A DNA stretch of 64,000 bases from Methylotenera sp. (lineage in GTDB: Bacteria > Pseudomonadota > Gammaproteobacteria > Burkholderiales > Methylophilaceae), in contig JACMNB010000025.1 of the NCBI GenBank assembly GCA_014378845.1, forward strand, positions 33,465 to 97,464. Reading direction: 5' to 3'. The notes under the pieces are model-generated. The model was not told the origin of the DNA and made no database searches. It was given only the letters and a program-made list of their open reading frames with translations. Shown in pieces: positions 18,759 through 28,706 of the stretch (positions are counted from its first letter, which is position 1; each line of letters opens with the position of its first letter). The translations under genes and the position numbers were made by a program.

Positions 18759-20390
18759 TTATTTATTGAATTTATTTGCTGAATTTATTATTAAGTGACG
18801 CGCTGGCAGCTTCACTGGCCATACTTTTAAGGTGATTCTGGTAGCCCATTCGTCAAGATAAAATCCAGCGTACAAATTAAGGTATAGCCATTGGCCAAAC
18901 TTGCTATTAGGGTGATAGCGTAAAGTGATGTACCCAAAAAATAGGGTAGTAAACAGTATCAACACCCAAGCAAGCATCAATCCATTTAACGCTGGTTGCA
19001 AAATACTATGAGGTAGCAGATTGCTAAATAGCGCGTGCCAAGCAACATAAAGCAGCACAACGCCCAATGCCATTAGGCCAATAGGTATTATTTTTGTGCG
19101 GCCTAATAAGTTTTCACTGAGTAGTATGGTGATAGCAATGCTGACAATAGCGGCGATGGCTAAAAAGCCATTCTGATTATTGGCAAATGTTTGCGTCGCT
19201 AAAAATAACAGGCTAACTAAAAGCACGGCTAATGCAGATGCTGTTAGCCATTGTAGAGGCCTAGGTGAAGCTGTTGGCGCAACATGGCTTTTAGCCAAAT
19301 TTTCTTGCAGATAGTGTCGCACCGCATCGCCCGAGCTTAAAAATGTATAGGCTTTATAAAATGAATGGGCAATTAAATGTAGCAAGGCTAGCTCGTACAA
19401 GCCCAACCCGCATTCAAGCAGCATAAAGCCCATTTGTGCACAAGTAGACCATGCCAACATCACTTTTATGCTAATGCGCGTCATCATAATTAAACTGGCA
19501 ACGATTGCTGTAATGCCGCCTACAATCAGTAACAGCCATTGTGCAATGAGGCTTTGCAAAATTAGCGGCGACAATAAAATCATCAAAAATCCACCCATAT
19601 TAATAATGCCAGCATGTAAGAGCGCAGAAACAGGCGTGGGTGCTTCCATCACTTGCATTAGCCAGCCATGTAGTGGCAACTGCGCGCATTTGAGCATCGC
19701 AGCAATCGCAAACATCACAGCAGCTAACTGACTTAAGTGATTGGCTGGCTGCATAGGTTGTTGCAAGGCTAGTTGATAATACGTAAGCACCTCAGAGATG
19801 AAAAAAGTATGGTGAAGGTGATATAAAAGCGCGATGCCAGTAATCACACAGACATCTGCCAAGCGACTGATCAAAAACTTTTTATGGGCTGCCAGCGCGG
19901 CGCGTGGGCGATTAGGGTAGAACATCAGTAGCTGGTGTAAGCTAACACTGATACCAATCCATGCCATACAAAAAATGACAAAGTGATTGCTTGTAATCAC
20001 CACAGATACGCTTGCCAGCGTTAGCATAAACCAATATTGATACTGCATTTCTCTTGGTTCTTGGTTGAGGTAGTTTTTTGAAAATCTAATAATCACCAGT
20101 GCAACAATGGTAATTAAGCACAGCATAATTAAACTTAATGACTCTACACGCATGAATCTAACTATATGATTTAAAATACTATTTTCTATAATATCGTGAT
20201 TAATTTTTAATAATAAATGACTTATGCTGGCGATTACTGTTGCGCCTAAACTAAGCCAAACTGCCAAAAATGACCAGCGCCAAGATACGTCTTTAGTATT
20301 TTTTTGAAATAAAATTAACATTGCCGATAAGGTAAAAATGACTGGCACTGCAAGCACTGATAATTGACTTAACTCTTGAAGATAGCGCAT
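18759..20390 (-). CDS. dabB: DabB-type proton-conducting membrane subunit (NuoL/MrpA-like)
   Basis: A 543-residue polytopic membrane protein of the NADH-quinone oxidoreductase subunit 5 / antiporter superfamily. Hydrophobic helices run through the whole length. The conserved proton-channel region includes CAQLPLHGWLMQVMEAPTPV with charged residues inside membrane segments. Its position directly upstream of dabA, away from any nuo cluster, identifies it as DabB, which is thought to couple cation flow to DabA. The promoter region is shared with the divergent LysR gene. Confidence 0.9.
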   Translation of the reverse strand: MRYLQELSQLSVLAVPVIFTLSAMLILFQKNTKDVSWRWSFLAVWLSLGATVIASISHLLLKINHDIIENSILNHIVRFMRVESLSLIMLCLITIVALVIIRFSKNYLNQEPREMQYQYWFMLTLASVSVVITSNHFVIFCMAWIGISVSLHQLLMFYPNRPRAALAAHKKFLISRLADVCVITGIALLYHLHHTFFISEVLTYYQLALQQPMQPANHLSQLAAVMFAIAAMLKCAQLPLHGWLMQVMEAPTPVSALLHAGIINMGGFLMILLSPLILQSLIAQWLLLIVGGITAIVASLIMMTRISIKVMLAWSTCAQMGFMLLECGLGLYELALLHLIAHSFYKAYTFLSSGDAVRHYLQENLAKSHVAPTASPRPLQWLTASALAVLLVSLLFLATQTFANNQNGFLAIAAIVSIAITILLSENLLGRTKIIPIGLMALGVVLLYVAWHALFSNLLPHSILQPALNGLMLAWVLILFTTLFFGYITLRYHPNSKFGQWLYLNLYAGFYLDEWATRITLKVWPVKLPARHLIINSANKFNK

Positions 20391-20400
20391 AGAAATTTCC

Positions 20401-20458
20401 TTAATTATTTAATGCACATTATTAAATAATTAAAAAACTAAGTAAAATAGTTATAACT
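20401..20458. promoter_or_regulatory. Dyads in the dabB-lysR divergent promoter region
   Basis: A perfect 13-bp inverted repeat TTAATTATTTAAT/ATTAAATAATTAA (20401-20413 and 20421-20433) and a 10-bp palindrome AGTTATAACT (20449-20458) lie between the divergent starts. They are candidate LysR operators by position; no binding consensus is known to me. Confidence 0.4.
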
Positions 20459-20499
20459 TAGCTATTCAATCTGTTTTAAAGAACGTTTATACTAACGAT

Positions 20500-21393
20500 A
20501 TGAGCCGACTTAATTATCATCATCTTTACTATTTTTGGTCTGTGGCAAAAGTAGGCAACTTAACGCAAGCTGCAAAAAAACTGCATGTTTCTCAATCGGC
20601 GCTTTCTATGCAAATTAAGCAATTAGAAGATGTGTCTGATACCCGATTATTTGACCGAATGGGCAGAACGCTAACACTGACAGAGGCAGGCAGAATAGTA
20701 TTGGGCTATGCCAACGAAATTTTTAGCAATGGCGAGGAGCTGGAGGCCTTTTTAAAACAAGGCAAGCAATCTCATCGTCAACTAATTCGCATTGGGTCAA
20801 TCTCCACATTATCTAGAAATTTTCTTGAAGCGTTTGTAGCGCCGTTATTACCTAGAAGCCTTGTCAGTATTAGCATGCAATCTGGCAGGCTGGATGATTT
20901 ATTGTATCGCCTGCAAACGCATGCCATAGATATAGTACTTTCCAATATTAGTGTGCAAAGCGATGCGGAAAATAAGTGGCGTTGCCAATTAATTGCGCGG
21001 CAGCAAGTATCGGTAATTGGGCCGCCAGATAAACAACACGGTACTCATTTTCCCGAAGACTTTAAAAATTATCGCTGGCTGCTACCCAGTCGGCAAAGTG
21101 AGATTCGCGCTGCTTTTGATTCACTGTGTGGCCAATGGCAATTTGAGCCAGATATTCTTGCTGAAGTAGATGATATGGCCATGCTACGTTTATTAGCGCG
21201 TGATTCTGGCGCATTATCGGTACTACCAAAAGTGGTAGTGCGAGATGAAATTAGCCGAGGAGAGCTGGAAGAGTATGCTACTTTGCCTAATATTTTTGAA
21301 AATTTTTATGCTATTACCACCAAAAAACAATATCAACCGAGTGCCCTATCAGAACTTTTATTACAACAAAGTGAGATGTTATTAAGCGAATAG
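20500..21393 (+). CDS. LysR-family transcriptional regulator (NhaR-like)
   Basis: A 297-residue LysR-type regulator. The N-terminal winged helix-turn-helix reads LTQAAKKLHVSQSALSMQIKQLE (about residues 20-42), followed by a substrate-binding domain. The opening LNYHHLYYFWSVAKVGN resembles the NhaR subgroup. It is divergent from dabBA and 74 bases upstream of the carbonic anhydrase gene, so it most likely controls one or both in response to a metabolite of CO2 supply. That role is inference from position. Confidence 0.88.
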   Translation: MSRLNYHHLYYFWSVAKVGNLTQAAKKLHVSQSALSMQIKQLEDVSDTRLFDRMGRTLTLTEAGRIVLGYANEIFSNGEELEAFLKQGKQSHRQLIRIGSISTLSRNFLEAFVAPLLPRSLVSISMQSGRLDDLLYRLQTHAIDIVLSNISVQSDAENKWRCQLIARQQVSVIGPPDKQHGTHFPEDFKNYRWLLPSRQSEIRAAFDSLCGQWQFEPDILAEVDDMAMLRLLARDSGALSVLPKVVVRDEISRGELEEYATLPNIFENFYAITTKKQYQPSALSELLLQQSEMLLSE

Positions 21394-21467
21394 CATGATA
21401 AGATTTTTAGATTAAAAACTCATATCATTTATAATATTAATATAATTAAATAGAAGATAAAGATTTT

Positions 21468-22106
21468 ATGTACACACACCCAAACACTAACCGTGCAAAC
21501 ATTAAGCCACAACAAGCGTTAGAAATTTTAATCGAAGGCAACGAAAGATTTGTAACCAATCGTTCAGCCCATCGAGAACATTCAAATATCATCAAAATTG
21601 CCAATGCAGAGCAACAGCCTTTTGCGTCTTTTTTAAGCTGTAGCGATTCACGCGCACCAGTAGAGTTGCTATTTGATCAGGCATTAGGTGATATTTTTAG
21701 TGTACGTTTGGCGGGCAATATCGCGTCAGATAAATGCATAGGTAGTTTAGAATTTAGCAGCAAATACTTAGGCAGCAAGCTGATTGTGGTAATGGGTCAT
21801 AGTAGTTGCGGCGCGGTTAAAGCGGCTTGCGATGACTTTAAAGATGGTCATATTGGTGAAATTATCAATATGATTAAGCCTGCTATTCGCCACGAAAAAA
21901 CCGTGACGGAAGATAGAACATCTAAAAATGACGCTTTTGTAGAAAAGATTTGCGCACTTAATGTGAAATATCAAATCGATCAAATTATTCGTACCAGCGA
22001 TATTATTCAAGACATGCTAACCGCCAAGCAAATTGGTGTGGTGGGCGGCGTTTATGATTTAAATACTGGCGTGGTGCGGTTTTTGCCAGATAGCTTAATG
22101 CTGTAA
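21468..22106 (+). CDS. Beta-class carbonic anhydrase
   Basis: Interconverts CO2 and bicarbonate in the cytoplasm. The zinc ligands and catalytic dyad are C58 and D60 in SCSDSRAP and H111-x2-C114 in GHSSCGA, the full beta-CA set. Length 212 is typical of the bacterial cynT/can type. It follows the LysR gene. With DabAB nearby it could equilibrate the accumulated bicarbonate for carboxylases, although a beta-CA next to a bicarbonate trap must be balanced to avoid CO2 loss. Confidence 0.93.
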   Translation: MYTHPNTNRANIKPQQALEILIEGNERFVTNRSAHREHSNIIKIANAEQQPFASFLSCSDSRAPVELLFDQALGDIFSVRLAGNIASDKCIGSLEFSSKYLGSKLIVVMGHSSCGAVKAACDDFKDGHIGEIINMIKPAIRHEKTVTEDRTSKNDAFVEKICALNVKYQIDQIIRTSDIIQDMLTAKQIGVVGGVYDLNTGVVRFLPDSLML

Positions 22107-22113
22107 ATATGGT

Positions 22114-22240
22114 AGGTAGGAGCAATTTTTCACGTACGAATAATCTGCTTTAGCAGATATATTCTACGGGGAAGCCCAAAGCTGGCTTAAATCGCGAAAT
22201 AGCGATATAAAATTTCGTGCAATGAATTGCGCTCTTACCA
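22114..22240. repeat. Degenerate compound REP-like palindrome
   Basis: Outer ends TAGGAGCAATTTTT and AATTGCGCTCTTACC resemble the GTAGGAGCG family, but the centre holds extra small hairpins (ATCTGCTTTAGCAGAT and AAGCC/GGCTT). It lies between the carbonic anhydrase and fdx genes, which converge here. Confidence 0.6.
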
Positions 22241-22242
22241 TA

Positions 22243-22584
22243 TTAGCGGTGGCCTTCTTTAGCCATATTGATGGAATATTTGGGGATTTCAATCACCAAA
22301 TCAGTGGTGCCAACCATTGTTTGGCAAGATAACCTAGAGTTTGGCTCTAAACCCCACGCTTTATCCAGCAAATCATCTTCTTTATCTTCTGATGCATTCA
22401 AGGTTTTAAAGCCTTCGCGAATAATCACATGGCAAGTGGTGCAAGCACAGGCTTGGTCGCAAGCGTGATCAATGTCGATGTCATTATTTAATAAAACATC
22501 GCAAATGCTTTCGCCCGTTTTGGCCTCAATCGCCGCGCCTTCTGGGCAAAGCTCTACGTGCGGTAGTACAATAATTTGTGGCAT
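22243..22584 (-). CDS. fdx: Isc-type [2Fe-2S] ferredoxin
   Basis: Electron donor for Fe-S cluster assembly. The start is at ATG 22582-22584, with AGGA just upstream, giving 113 residues; a longer ORF reads into the repeat. Cluster ligands are C42-x5-C48-x2-C51 (CDQACACTTC) and C87 near LSCQ. It is the last gene of the isc operon, after hscA, with a palindrome between. Confidence 0.93.
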   Translation of the reverse strand: MPQIIVLPHVELCPEGAAIEAKTGESICDVLLNNDIDIDHACDQACACTTCHVIIREGFKTLNASEDKEDDLLDKAWGLEPNSRLSCQTMVGTTDLVIEIPKYSINMAKEGHR

Positions 22585-22636
22585 TTTGATTCCTAATTTC
22601 TTTAAAATATCGGCATTCTGGCATAGGCTTAGTTTT

Positions 22637-22715
22637 TGTAGGAGCAATTTTTAAATCGCGAAATCTATCAGAATATATTCAGCAGCTCTTTCGCGATCTA
22701 AAGATCGCTCCTACA
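22637..22715. repeat. REP-like palindrome between hscA and fdx
   Basis: TGTAGGAGCAATTTTTAAAT and the complementary right arm close a 79-base element. Its right end supplies the hscA stop codon (CTA on the plus strand), so the repeat abuts or has eaten into the gene end. Confidence 0.85.
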
Positions 22716-24603
22716 AGTTTAAATTCTCTAAACTTTTGCCCGCCAGCGCACGGCTCACACTAGCATCCATGCGCTTTGCCGCAAAGTTTTCTGTTGCTGT
22801 ATTGAGCGCTTCAGTGGCTTGGTGAATGGCGTGTGCGTCGTCACCAAGTATGAGTTGCTCAAACGCTGCTAATTGCGTGTGTATACTTTCAGCCTCTGCT
22901 CCGCTTAATAAGTGCGCATCTTGCTGCAACGCCGCTCTAATGGCTTGCGTTAAGCTCTGCGCATCTACTTTAGCCTCATTCAACATGCGTGCATTTTTAT
23001 CGCTCTCGGCCGCGCCAAAGCTACTTTTAAGCATTTCTAGCATTTGTTCATCACTTAAGCCGTAACTAGGCTTAACAATAATATTTGCTTCAACGTTGCT
23101 AGTGATTTCGCGCGCAGAAACGCTTAATAAACCATCTGCATCAACGGTAAAAGTTACGCGAATCCGCGCCGCGCCTGCCACCATTGGCGGTATGCCGCGC
23201 AGCTCAAACTTGGCAAGGCTGCGGCAATCGGTTACCAACTCGCGCTCGCCTTGCAGCACGTGAATGCTCATGGCGGTTTGGCCATCTTTAAAGGTGGTGA
23301 ACTCTTGCGCGCGGGCGATGGGCAATGTGCTGTTGCGCGGAATCACCTTTTCCACCAAGCCGCCCATGGTTTCTAAACCTAATGATAGCGGAATCACATC
23401 TAGCAATAATAAGTCTTGCTCGCTACGGTTGCCCGCAAGCGTATTGGCTTGAATCGCCGCGCCTAGCGCCACAACTTTATCGGGGTCTAAATTAGTGAGC
23501 GGCGTTTGCTTAAAAAAGTCGGCCACCGCCAAACGAATTTGCGGCATGCGCGTTGCGCCGCCCACCATTACCACGCCTTTAATATCGTCGATACTGAGCG
23601 CGGCATCGCGCAATGCTTTTTTGGTTGGCGTTAGCGTTTTTTGCACTAAAGTTTGTGTTAACTCATTGAATTGTTTGGTGCTTAGAGTTAAGTCAATCAG
23701 CTCGCCATTGCTTAATTTACAAGTAATTTGCGCGTTGGTATGGTCGGTTAGCCATTCTTTGGCTTCGCGCGCTTTGGTGAGTAGAAGCCGAGTATCTTTT
23801 GCATTTACAGGTGCGCATTTGCTTTGCTCTAATATCCAACAAAAGATGCGGCGGTCAAAATCGTCGCCACCCAAAGCGCTATCGCCGTTGGTACTTAATA
23901 CTTCAAACACACCTTTTGCCAGTTTTAAAATGCTTACATCAAACGTGCCGCCGCCAAGGTCATAAATCACATAAGTGCCTTCAGAGCCATTATCTAAGCC
24001 ATACGCCACCGCAGCAGCGGTCGGCTCATTTAGCAGTCGCAGTACGTTTAAGCCTGCCAGTTGCGCCGCATCTTTAGTAGCTTGGCGCTGCGCATCGTCA
24101 AAATAAGCTGGCACGGTGATCACCGCGCCAACTAATTCACCGCCTAGGCTTTGTTCAGCGCGTTTTTTTAAACTTTTTAAAATTTCAGCCGACACATCTA
24201 CGGCGTTTTTAACGCCAGCACGGGTATGAATTTGCACTAATTGTTTTGATTCGGCCGCATCACTATTTAAGAATTGATAGGGCTGCTGCGAAATATCGAT
24301 GTCTTTTAAGCCGCGCCCCATAAAACGTTTAGCCGACACGATAGTATTTTGTGGATCTAGCGATTGCGCGGCTTGCGCGGCATAACCGACATCAACTTGG
24401 TTTGATGCAATCCCATCATCTGGCAAATAGCGAACAACTGAAGGCAATAAGGCGTGGCCATCTTCGTCTAGCAAAACGGTCGCCTGACCGCTACGCACGG
24501 TGGCCACGAGTGAGTTGGTGGTGCCAAGATCAATGCCCACCGCCAGCTTATGTTGATGCGGCGCGGTAGATTGGCCAGGTTCGGAGATTTGTAGAAGTGC
24601 CAT
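22711..24603 (-). CDS. hscA: Fe-S assembly chaperone HscA
   Basis: The Hsp70-type chaperone that releases clusters from IscU with ATP. The N-terminal ATPase domain starts [12 protein letters not shown] (about residue 24) and contains [13 protein letters not shown] and [10 protein letters not shown]. The substrate-binding domain follows from about residue 400. At 630 residues it is a normal HscA. It is downstream of its co-chaperone hscB, separated by a palindrome and about 170 bases. Confidence 0.95.
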   Translation of the reverse strand: MALLQISEPGQSTAPHQHKLAVGIDLGTTNSLVATVRSGQATVLLDEDGHALLPSVVRYLPDDGIASNQVDVGYAAQAAQSLDPQNTIVSAKRFMGRGLKDIDISQQPYQFLNSDAAESKQLVQIHTRAGVKNAVDVSAEILKSLKKRAEQSLGGELVGAVITVPAYFDDAQRQATKDAAQLAGLNVLRLLNEPTAAAVAYGLDNGSEGTYVIYDLGGGTFDVSILKLAKGVFEVLSTNGDSALGGDDFDRRIFCWILEQSKCAPVNAKDTRLLLTKAREAKEWLTDHTNAQITCKLSNGELIDLTLSTKQFNELTQTLVQKTLTPTKKALRDAALSIDDIKGVVMVGGATRMPQIRLAVADFFKQTPLTNLDPDKVVALGAAIQANTLAGNRSEQDLLLLDVIPLSLGLETMGGLVEKVIPRNSTLPIARAQEFTTFKDGQTAMSIHVLQGERELVTDCRSLAKFELRGIPPMVAGAARIRVTFTVDADGLLSVSAREITSNVEANIIVKPSYGLSDEQMLEMLKSSFGAAESDKNARMLNEAKVDAQSLTQAIRAALQQDAHLLSGAEAESIHTQLAAFEQLILGDDAHAIHQATEALNTATENFAAKRMDASVSRALAGKSLENLNL

Positions 24604-24646
24604 TTTTAGTCGTTAGTGGATAGTCGTTAGTAGATAGCAAAATCGT

Positions 24647-24718
24647 CTGTCATTCCCACGAAAGTCGGAATCCAACGTCTTTAACGTCACTAGATTCCGA
24701 CTTTCGTCGGAATGACAG
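24647..24718. repeat. Palindrome of the GTCATTCC family between hscB and hscA
   Basis: CTGTCATTCC...GAAAGTCGGAATCCA pairs with GATTCCGACTTTCGTCGGAATGACAG. A 14-bp tandem duplication (AGTCGTTAGTGGAT / AGTCGTTAGTAGAT) sits beside it at about 24609-24636. Confidence 0.85.
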
Positions 24719-24774
24719 AAAGGGGGTAGTTGTGTGTTGAATGAGCTGTTAAATGACATGTGATTTGGTAGGCC

Positions 24775-25287
24775 TTACTCTAAATGCTCGATGGCTTTGT
24801 GAATATCGGCGCACACTTTATCGATGAAAATCAGTTTGCGCGTGGTGTCAGTTGCGGCAACATTATCTTGTTTTTCGTCAAAATAGTCGGCTAAATCATC
24901 TTGTAAAATGTTGGCCTCAGTTTGCATTTCTGCCAGCAAATTTTCTAGCGTATCGAGGTCTTTTGCATGCTTGGCATCGTCCAAGGTTTCGCGCCATTCC
25001 AGTTGCTGCATTAAAAAATCCGCAGCCATTTGCGTATTTTTTTCGTCAATTGCATCAATGCCTTGTTGCAGTAACAAATATTTGGCGCGATTGGCAGGGT
25101 TTTTAAGTGTTAAATACGCTTCATTTGCCAATGTTGCGGTTTGCATAGAGGCAATTTTTTCGGCAGATGTACAAGTCACAAAACGATCTGGATGGCTTGC
25201 AGATTGGATTGCGCGGAAGTTGGTTTCTAGTAAGCTCAAATCAACATTAAACTGTTGTGGTAGTGAAAAAAATTTAAAGTAGTTCAT
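24775..25287 (-). CDS. hscB: J-domain co-chaperone HscB
   Basis: Delivers IscU to HscA and stimulates its ATPase. The N-terminal J-domain carries the HPD motif (SHPDRF, about residue 33), followed by the C-terminal helical IscU-binding domain. Length 170 is typical. It lies between iscA and hscA in the isc operon. The 33-base gap to iscA contains a small CCGC/GCGG palindrome. Confidence 0.93.
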   Translation of the reverse strand: MNYFKFFSLPQQFNVDLSLLETNFRAIQSASHPDRFVTCTSAEKIASMQTATLANEAYLTLKNPANRAKYLLLQQGIDAIDEKNTQMAADFLMQQLEWRETLDDAKHAKDLDTLENLLAEMQTEANILQDDLADYFDEKQDNVAATDTTRKLIFIDKVCADIHKAIEHLE

Positions 25288-25320
25288 CCGCGTCTATCTG
25301 CGTTTATCTGCGGAAAAAAA

Positions 25321-25644
25321 TTAAACCGTGAAACTTTCGCCGCAACCACACTCGTCTTTTACATTCGGATTGTTAAACTTAAAGCCTTCATTTAAGCCTT
25401 CTTTGGTGAAGTCGAGTTCGGTCCCATCGATATAAGCCAAGCTTTTTGGGTCAACAATTACCTTAACGCCAAAGCTGTCAAACGCTGTGTCTTCAGCTTG
25501 CATGTCGTCCACAAATTCAAGCGTATAGGCCATGCCAGAACAGCCGGTAGTTTTAACGCCTAAGCGTAAACCAATGCCTTTGCCACGATTGCTAAGGAAC
25601 TTTTCGACGCGGTTTGCCGCAGTTTGTGTGAGTGTAATTGCCAT
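25321..25644 (-). CDS. iscA: A-type Fe-S carrier IscA
   Basis: Carries clusters or iron to target apoproteins. The start is ATG 25642-25644, giving 107 residues beginning [10 protein letters not shown]; the longer ORF reads through an upstream palindrome and is rejected. The three ligand cysteines are C35 (TTGCSG), C99 and C101 (CGCGESF). It lies between iscU and hscB in the standard isc order. Confidence 0.94.
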   Translation of the reverse strand: MAITLTQTAANRVEKFLSNRGKGIGLRLGVKTTGCSGMAYTLEFVDDMQAEDTAFDSFGVKVIVDPKSLAYIDGTELDFTKEGLNEGFKFNNPNVKDECGCGESFTV

Positions 25645-25662
25645 AATGCTTTTCCGTTTGAT

Positions 25663-25723
25663 TGTAGGAGCGGATTTATCCGCGATAAGTAAATCTGCAA
25701 ATCGCGAATACATTCGCTCCTAC
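25663..25723. repeat. REP-like palindrome between iscU and iscA
   Basis: TGTAGGAGCGGATTTATCCG with right arm AATACATTCGCTCCTACC, 61 bases; same family as 14417. Confidence 0.85.
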
Positions 25724-25730
25724 CGTTAAA

Positions 25731-26129
25731 TTAAGCGGCTACTTTTGCTGCCAATTGCTTGGCTTTAATATCGGCTACCGCTGCCTTAATCGCGTCTTCT
25801 GCCAATACAGAGCAGTGAATTTTTACTGGCGGCAGCGCTAATTCTTCGGCGATTTCAGAATTTTTAATCGCGTAAGCTTGATCAATGGTGCGGCCTTTAA
25901 GCCATTCAGTCACCAATGAGCTAGACGCAATAGCCGAGCCGCAGCCATAGGTTTTAAATTTAGCATCTTCAATAATGCCGCTATCATTAACCTTAATCAT
26001 CAACTTCATTACATCGCCGCAAGCAGGTGCGCCCACCATGCCAGTGCCCACATTTGGGTCGTTTTTATCTAAACTGCCAACGTTGCGAGGGTTTTCGTAG
26101 TGATCTAAAACTTTGTCGCTGTATGCCAT
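25731..26129 (-). CDS. iscU: Fe-S scaffold protein IscU
   Basis: The scaffold on which [2Fe-2S] clusters are built. The 132-residue protein has the three conserved cysteines (PACGD, YGCGSA, HCSVLAED), the aspartate after the first, and the LPPVK motif that HscA recognises. It follows iscS in the operon. Confidence 0.96.
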   Translation of the reverse strand: MAYSDKVLDHYENPRNVGSLDKNDPNVGTGMVGAPACGDVMKLMIKVNDSGIIEDAKFKTYGCGSAIASSSLVTEWLKGRTIDQAYAIKNSEIAEELALPPVKIHCSVLAEDAIKAAVADIKAKQLAAKVAA

Positions 26130-26151
26130 GATTCTTACTCCTTTAGTTTTT

Positions 26152-26206
26152 TGTAAGAGCGGATTTATCCGCGATACATCATTTTCGCGAATAAATTCGC
26201 TCCTAC
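26152..26206. repeat. REP-like palindrome between iscS and iscU
   Basis: TGTAAGAGCGGATTTATCCG and GAATAAATTCGCTCCTACA arms, 55 bases. It ends just before the iscS stop codon. Confidence 0.85.
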
Positions 26207-26207
26207 A

Positions 26208-27425
26208 TTAATGTGCTGCCCACTGGACTTTGGAAATATCCACGCCGTCTTTAAACATTTCCCAAAGTGGGGATAATTCTCTTAATTTTTCAATCTTACT
26301 TTTCATCAAATCGATGGTGTAATCCACATCTTCTTTAGTGGTGAATCGCCCAATACTAAAGCGAATTGAGCTGTGCGCTAACTCATCGCTGCGGCCCAAA
26401 GCACGCAATACGTAACTTGGCTCTAAGCTGGCCGATGTACAAGCAGAGCCGCTAGAAACCGCGATGCCTTTCACCGCCATAATGAGCGATTCGCCTTCAA
26501 CATAATTAAAACTAATGTTCAAATTATGCGGAATGCGGTGTTCAAGGTCACCATTTACATAGGTTTCCTCAATGCCCTGCAGGCCAGTCAGTAAGCGGTC
26601 CCTCAGCATACGAATACGCTCATTTTCGGTCGCCATTTCTAATCGTGCCAACCTAAACGCCTCGCCCATGCCAACGCACTGATGCGTGGCTAATGTGCCG
26701 CTACGCATACCGCGCTCGTGACCGCCGCCGTGCATCTGCGCTTCAATGCGAATGCGCGGTTTACGGCGCACATACAGCGCGCCGATGCCTTTTGGGCCAT
26801 AAGTTTTATGCGCGCTAAAGCTCATTAAATCAACAGGCAGTTGCTCTAAATCAATCACCACTTTACCCGTGGCTTGCGCGGCATCCACATGAAAAATCAC
26901 GCCTGCGGCGCGGCAAATATTGCCGATTGCGGTTATATCTTGAATCACGCCAATTTCATTATTTACCATCATTACACTGGCTAAAACTGTATCGGGCTGA
27001 ATGGCCGCTTTAAACTTGTCTAAATCAACCAAGCCATTTGGCTCAGGCTCTAAATAGGTGGCGGTAAAGCCTTGACGCTCTAACTCGCGCACCGCGTCAA
27101 TTACCGCTTTGTGTTCCGTTGCAATGGTTAAAATATGCTTGCCTTTGGTGTTGGCATAAAAGTTCGCCGCACCTTTAATGGCCAAGTTGTTCGACTCAGT
27201 CGCGCCCGATGTCCAGACGATTTCGCGCGGATCTGCGCCGACTAATTTAGCGACTTCTTCACGAGCGTTTTCAACGGCTTTTTCGGCCGTCCAGCCATAA
27301 GGGTGGCTGCGCGAAGCAGGGTTGCCATAATGCTCAGATAAATACGGAATCATCACATCTGCCACGCGCGGGTCAACTGGCGTTGTTGCGGAGTAATCTA
27401 AATAAATTGGGTTTCTATCTTCCAT
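26208..27425 (-). CDS. iscS: Cysteine desulfurase IscS
   Basis: PLP enzyme that takes sulfur from cysteine and passes it to IscU. Visible are the PLP-lysine region [10 protein letters not shown] and the mobile catalytic loop [21 protein letters not shown] with its persulfide cysteine. Length 405 is close to the 404 of the E. coli enzyme, and the C-terminal IscU-contacting tail (VQWAAH) is present. It is the canonical IscS of the operon; a second desulfurase gene lies directly upstream. Confidence 0.96.
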   Translation of the reverse strand: MEDRNPIYLDYSATTPVDPRVADVMIPYLSEHYGNPASRSHPYGWTAEKAVENAREEVAKLVGADPREIVWTSGATESNNLAIKGAANFYANTKGKHILTIATEHKAVIDAVRELERQGFTATYLEPEPNGLVDLDKFKAAIQPDTVLASVMMVNNEIGVIQDITAIGNICRAAGVIFHVDAAQATGKVVIDLEQLPVDLMSFSAHKTYGPKGIGALYVRRKPRIRIEAQMHGGGHERGMRSGTLATHQCVGMGEAFRLARLEMATENERIRMLRDRLLTGLQGIEETYVNGDLEHRIPHNLNISFNYVEGESLIMAVKGIAVSSGSACTSASLEPSYVLRALGRSDELAHSSIRFSIGRFTTKEDVDYTIDLMKSKIEKLRELSPLWEMFKDGVDISKVQWAAH

Positions 27426-27481
27426 TGATTGCTTTCTATTTAAAAATCTTTTAACTTATTTCAATATCAATCTTGCTTTTC

Positions 27482-27535
27482 TGTAAGAGCGAATTTATTC
27501 GCGATACATTTTTTCGCAAATAAATTCGTTCTTAC
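27482..27535. repeat. REP-like palindrome between the two desulfurase genes
   Basis: TGTAAGAGCGAATTTATTCG and CAAATAAATTCGTTCTTACC arms, 54 bases. Confidence 0.8.
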
Positions 27536-27541
27536 CAGTAC

Positions 27542-28705
27542 TTATGCGGCAATGGCTATCAAATTGCGTAATCTTGCTACTTCTTGCGCTAACACTTTTA
27601 AAAAATGCTGCACTTGATCAAGCGTATTGGTCATTCCAAAACTCACGCGTACAGCGCCTTTTGCTAAATCTTCTGGTACACCCATGGCCAGCAATACATG
27701 GCTTGGTTCGCCGCTATAACTGCTACAGGCAGAGCCGCTAGCAACCGCAAAGCTTGCTTTATCTAGCGCAGTCACCAAAGTTTCACCATCTAAAAAGGTT
27801 TCGCCATCTAAATTGTTAAACGCAAAAAAGCTCGTGTTGGGGATACGTAAACCGTGATGCCCAAAAATGACTGCGTTTAGCTTGCTTAAACCAGCCTCTA
27901 AATGTTTACGCAGGCTTTCTGTTTGGGTATCAAACGCAACTAAATTATTCATGGCTAGCTCGCAAGCCGCGCCAAAACCCACAATTGCTGCCACATTTTC
28001 TGTGCCGCTACGTAAACCACGCTCTTGCCCACCGCCATATAGCAGCGGTTGAATATCAATACGTTTATCTAACACCAATGCGCCCGCGCCCAGTGGCCCG
28101 CCAATTTTATGGCTAGAAACCGTCATGGCATGCACGTTTAATGCAAAAAAATCGACTGGTATTTTACCTAGCGCTTGCACCGCATCGGTATGCATATACG
28201 CTTTGTGTTCGCGCGCCAATTCGGCAATTTTTGCAATGTCTTGTATCGCGCCAGTTTCGTTGTTTGCCAACATTACCGATACTAGATTTGTGGGGGCTTG
28301 CAACAGTTTTTGCAAGTGCGCGGCGTTAATACTACAGTTAGAATCAACCGCAATGCTAAGTGCTTTATAACCGCCAGCTTGCATGGCAAGTGCAGGGCGC
28401 GATACGCATGGATGCTCAATTGCGCTGGTTAAAATTTGCGCTGGCTGCAAATTAGCGCAAATGCCGCGCACGGCAAAATTATTAGCCTCAGTGCCGCTGG
28501 CGGTAAACACAATTTGATTGGCATAGGCACCCACTGCGGCGGCCACTTGTTCGCGCGCATGCTCAACAGCGGCGCGGGCAGTGCGGCCAAAGCTATGTTG
28601 ACTCGTCGCGTTACCATGCTGATGCACCATAAACGGTAACATCGCCTCGAGCACTTCTGTTTTAAGCGCAGTCGTGCTGTTGTGATCAAGATAAACTGGT
28701 GACAT
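27542..28705 (-). CDS. Second cysteine desulfurase (NifS/IscS paralogue)
   Basis: A 387-residue class V aminotransferase-fold desulfurase, clearly divergent from the adjacent IscS. It has a PLP-lysine region SSHKIGGPLGAG and a catalytic loop ASGSACSSYSGEPSHVLLAMG with the cysteine conserved. It lacks the IscS-type C-terminal tail, so whether it serves IscU is open. It is one base from iscR, which suggests tight cotranscription. It may supply sulfur to another acceptor, for example for tRNA thiolation, or be a back-up. Confidence 0.9.
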   Translation of the reverse strand: MSPVYLDHNSTTALKTEVLEAMLPFMVHQHGNATSQHSFGRTARAAVEHAREQVAAAVGAYANQIVFTASGTEANNFAVRGICANLQPAQILTSAIEHPCVSRPALAMQAGGYKALSIAVDSNCSINAAHLQKLLQAPTNLVSVMLANNETGAIQDIAKIAELAREHKAYMHTDAVQALGKIPVDFFALNVHAMTVSSHKIGGPLGAGALVLDKRIDIQPLLYGGGQERGLRSGTENVAAIVGFGAACELAMNNLVAFDTQTESLRKHLEAGLSKLNAVIFGHHGLRIPNTSFFAFNNLDGETFLDGETLVTALDKASFAVASGSACSSYSGEPSHVLLAMGVPEDLAKGAVRVSFGMTNTLDQVQHFLKVLAQEVARLRNLIAIAA

Positions 28706-28706
28706 T

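Noticed and set aside
23495..23965. A 156-residue plus-strand ORF inside hscA
   Set aside because: Shadow frame opposite a conserved Hsp70 gene, without own signals.
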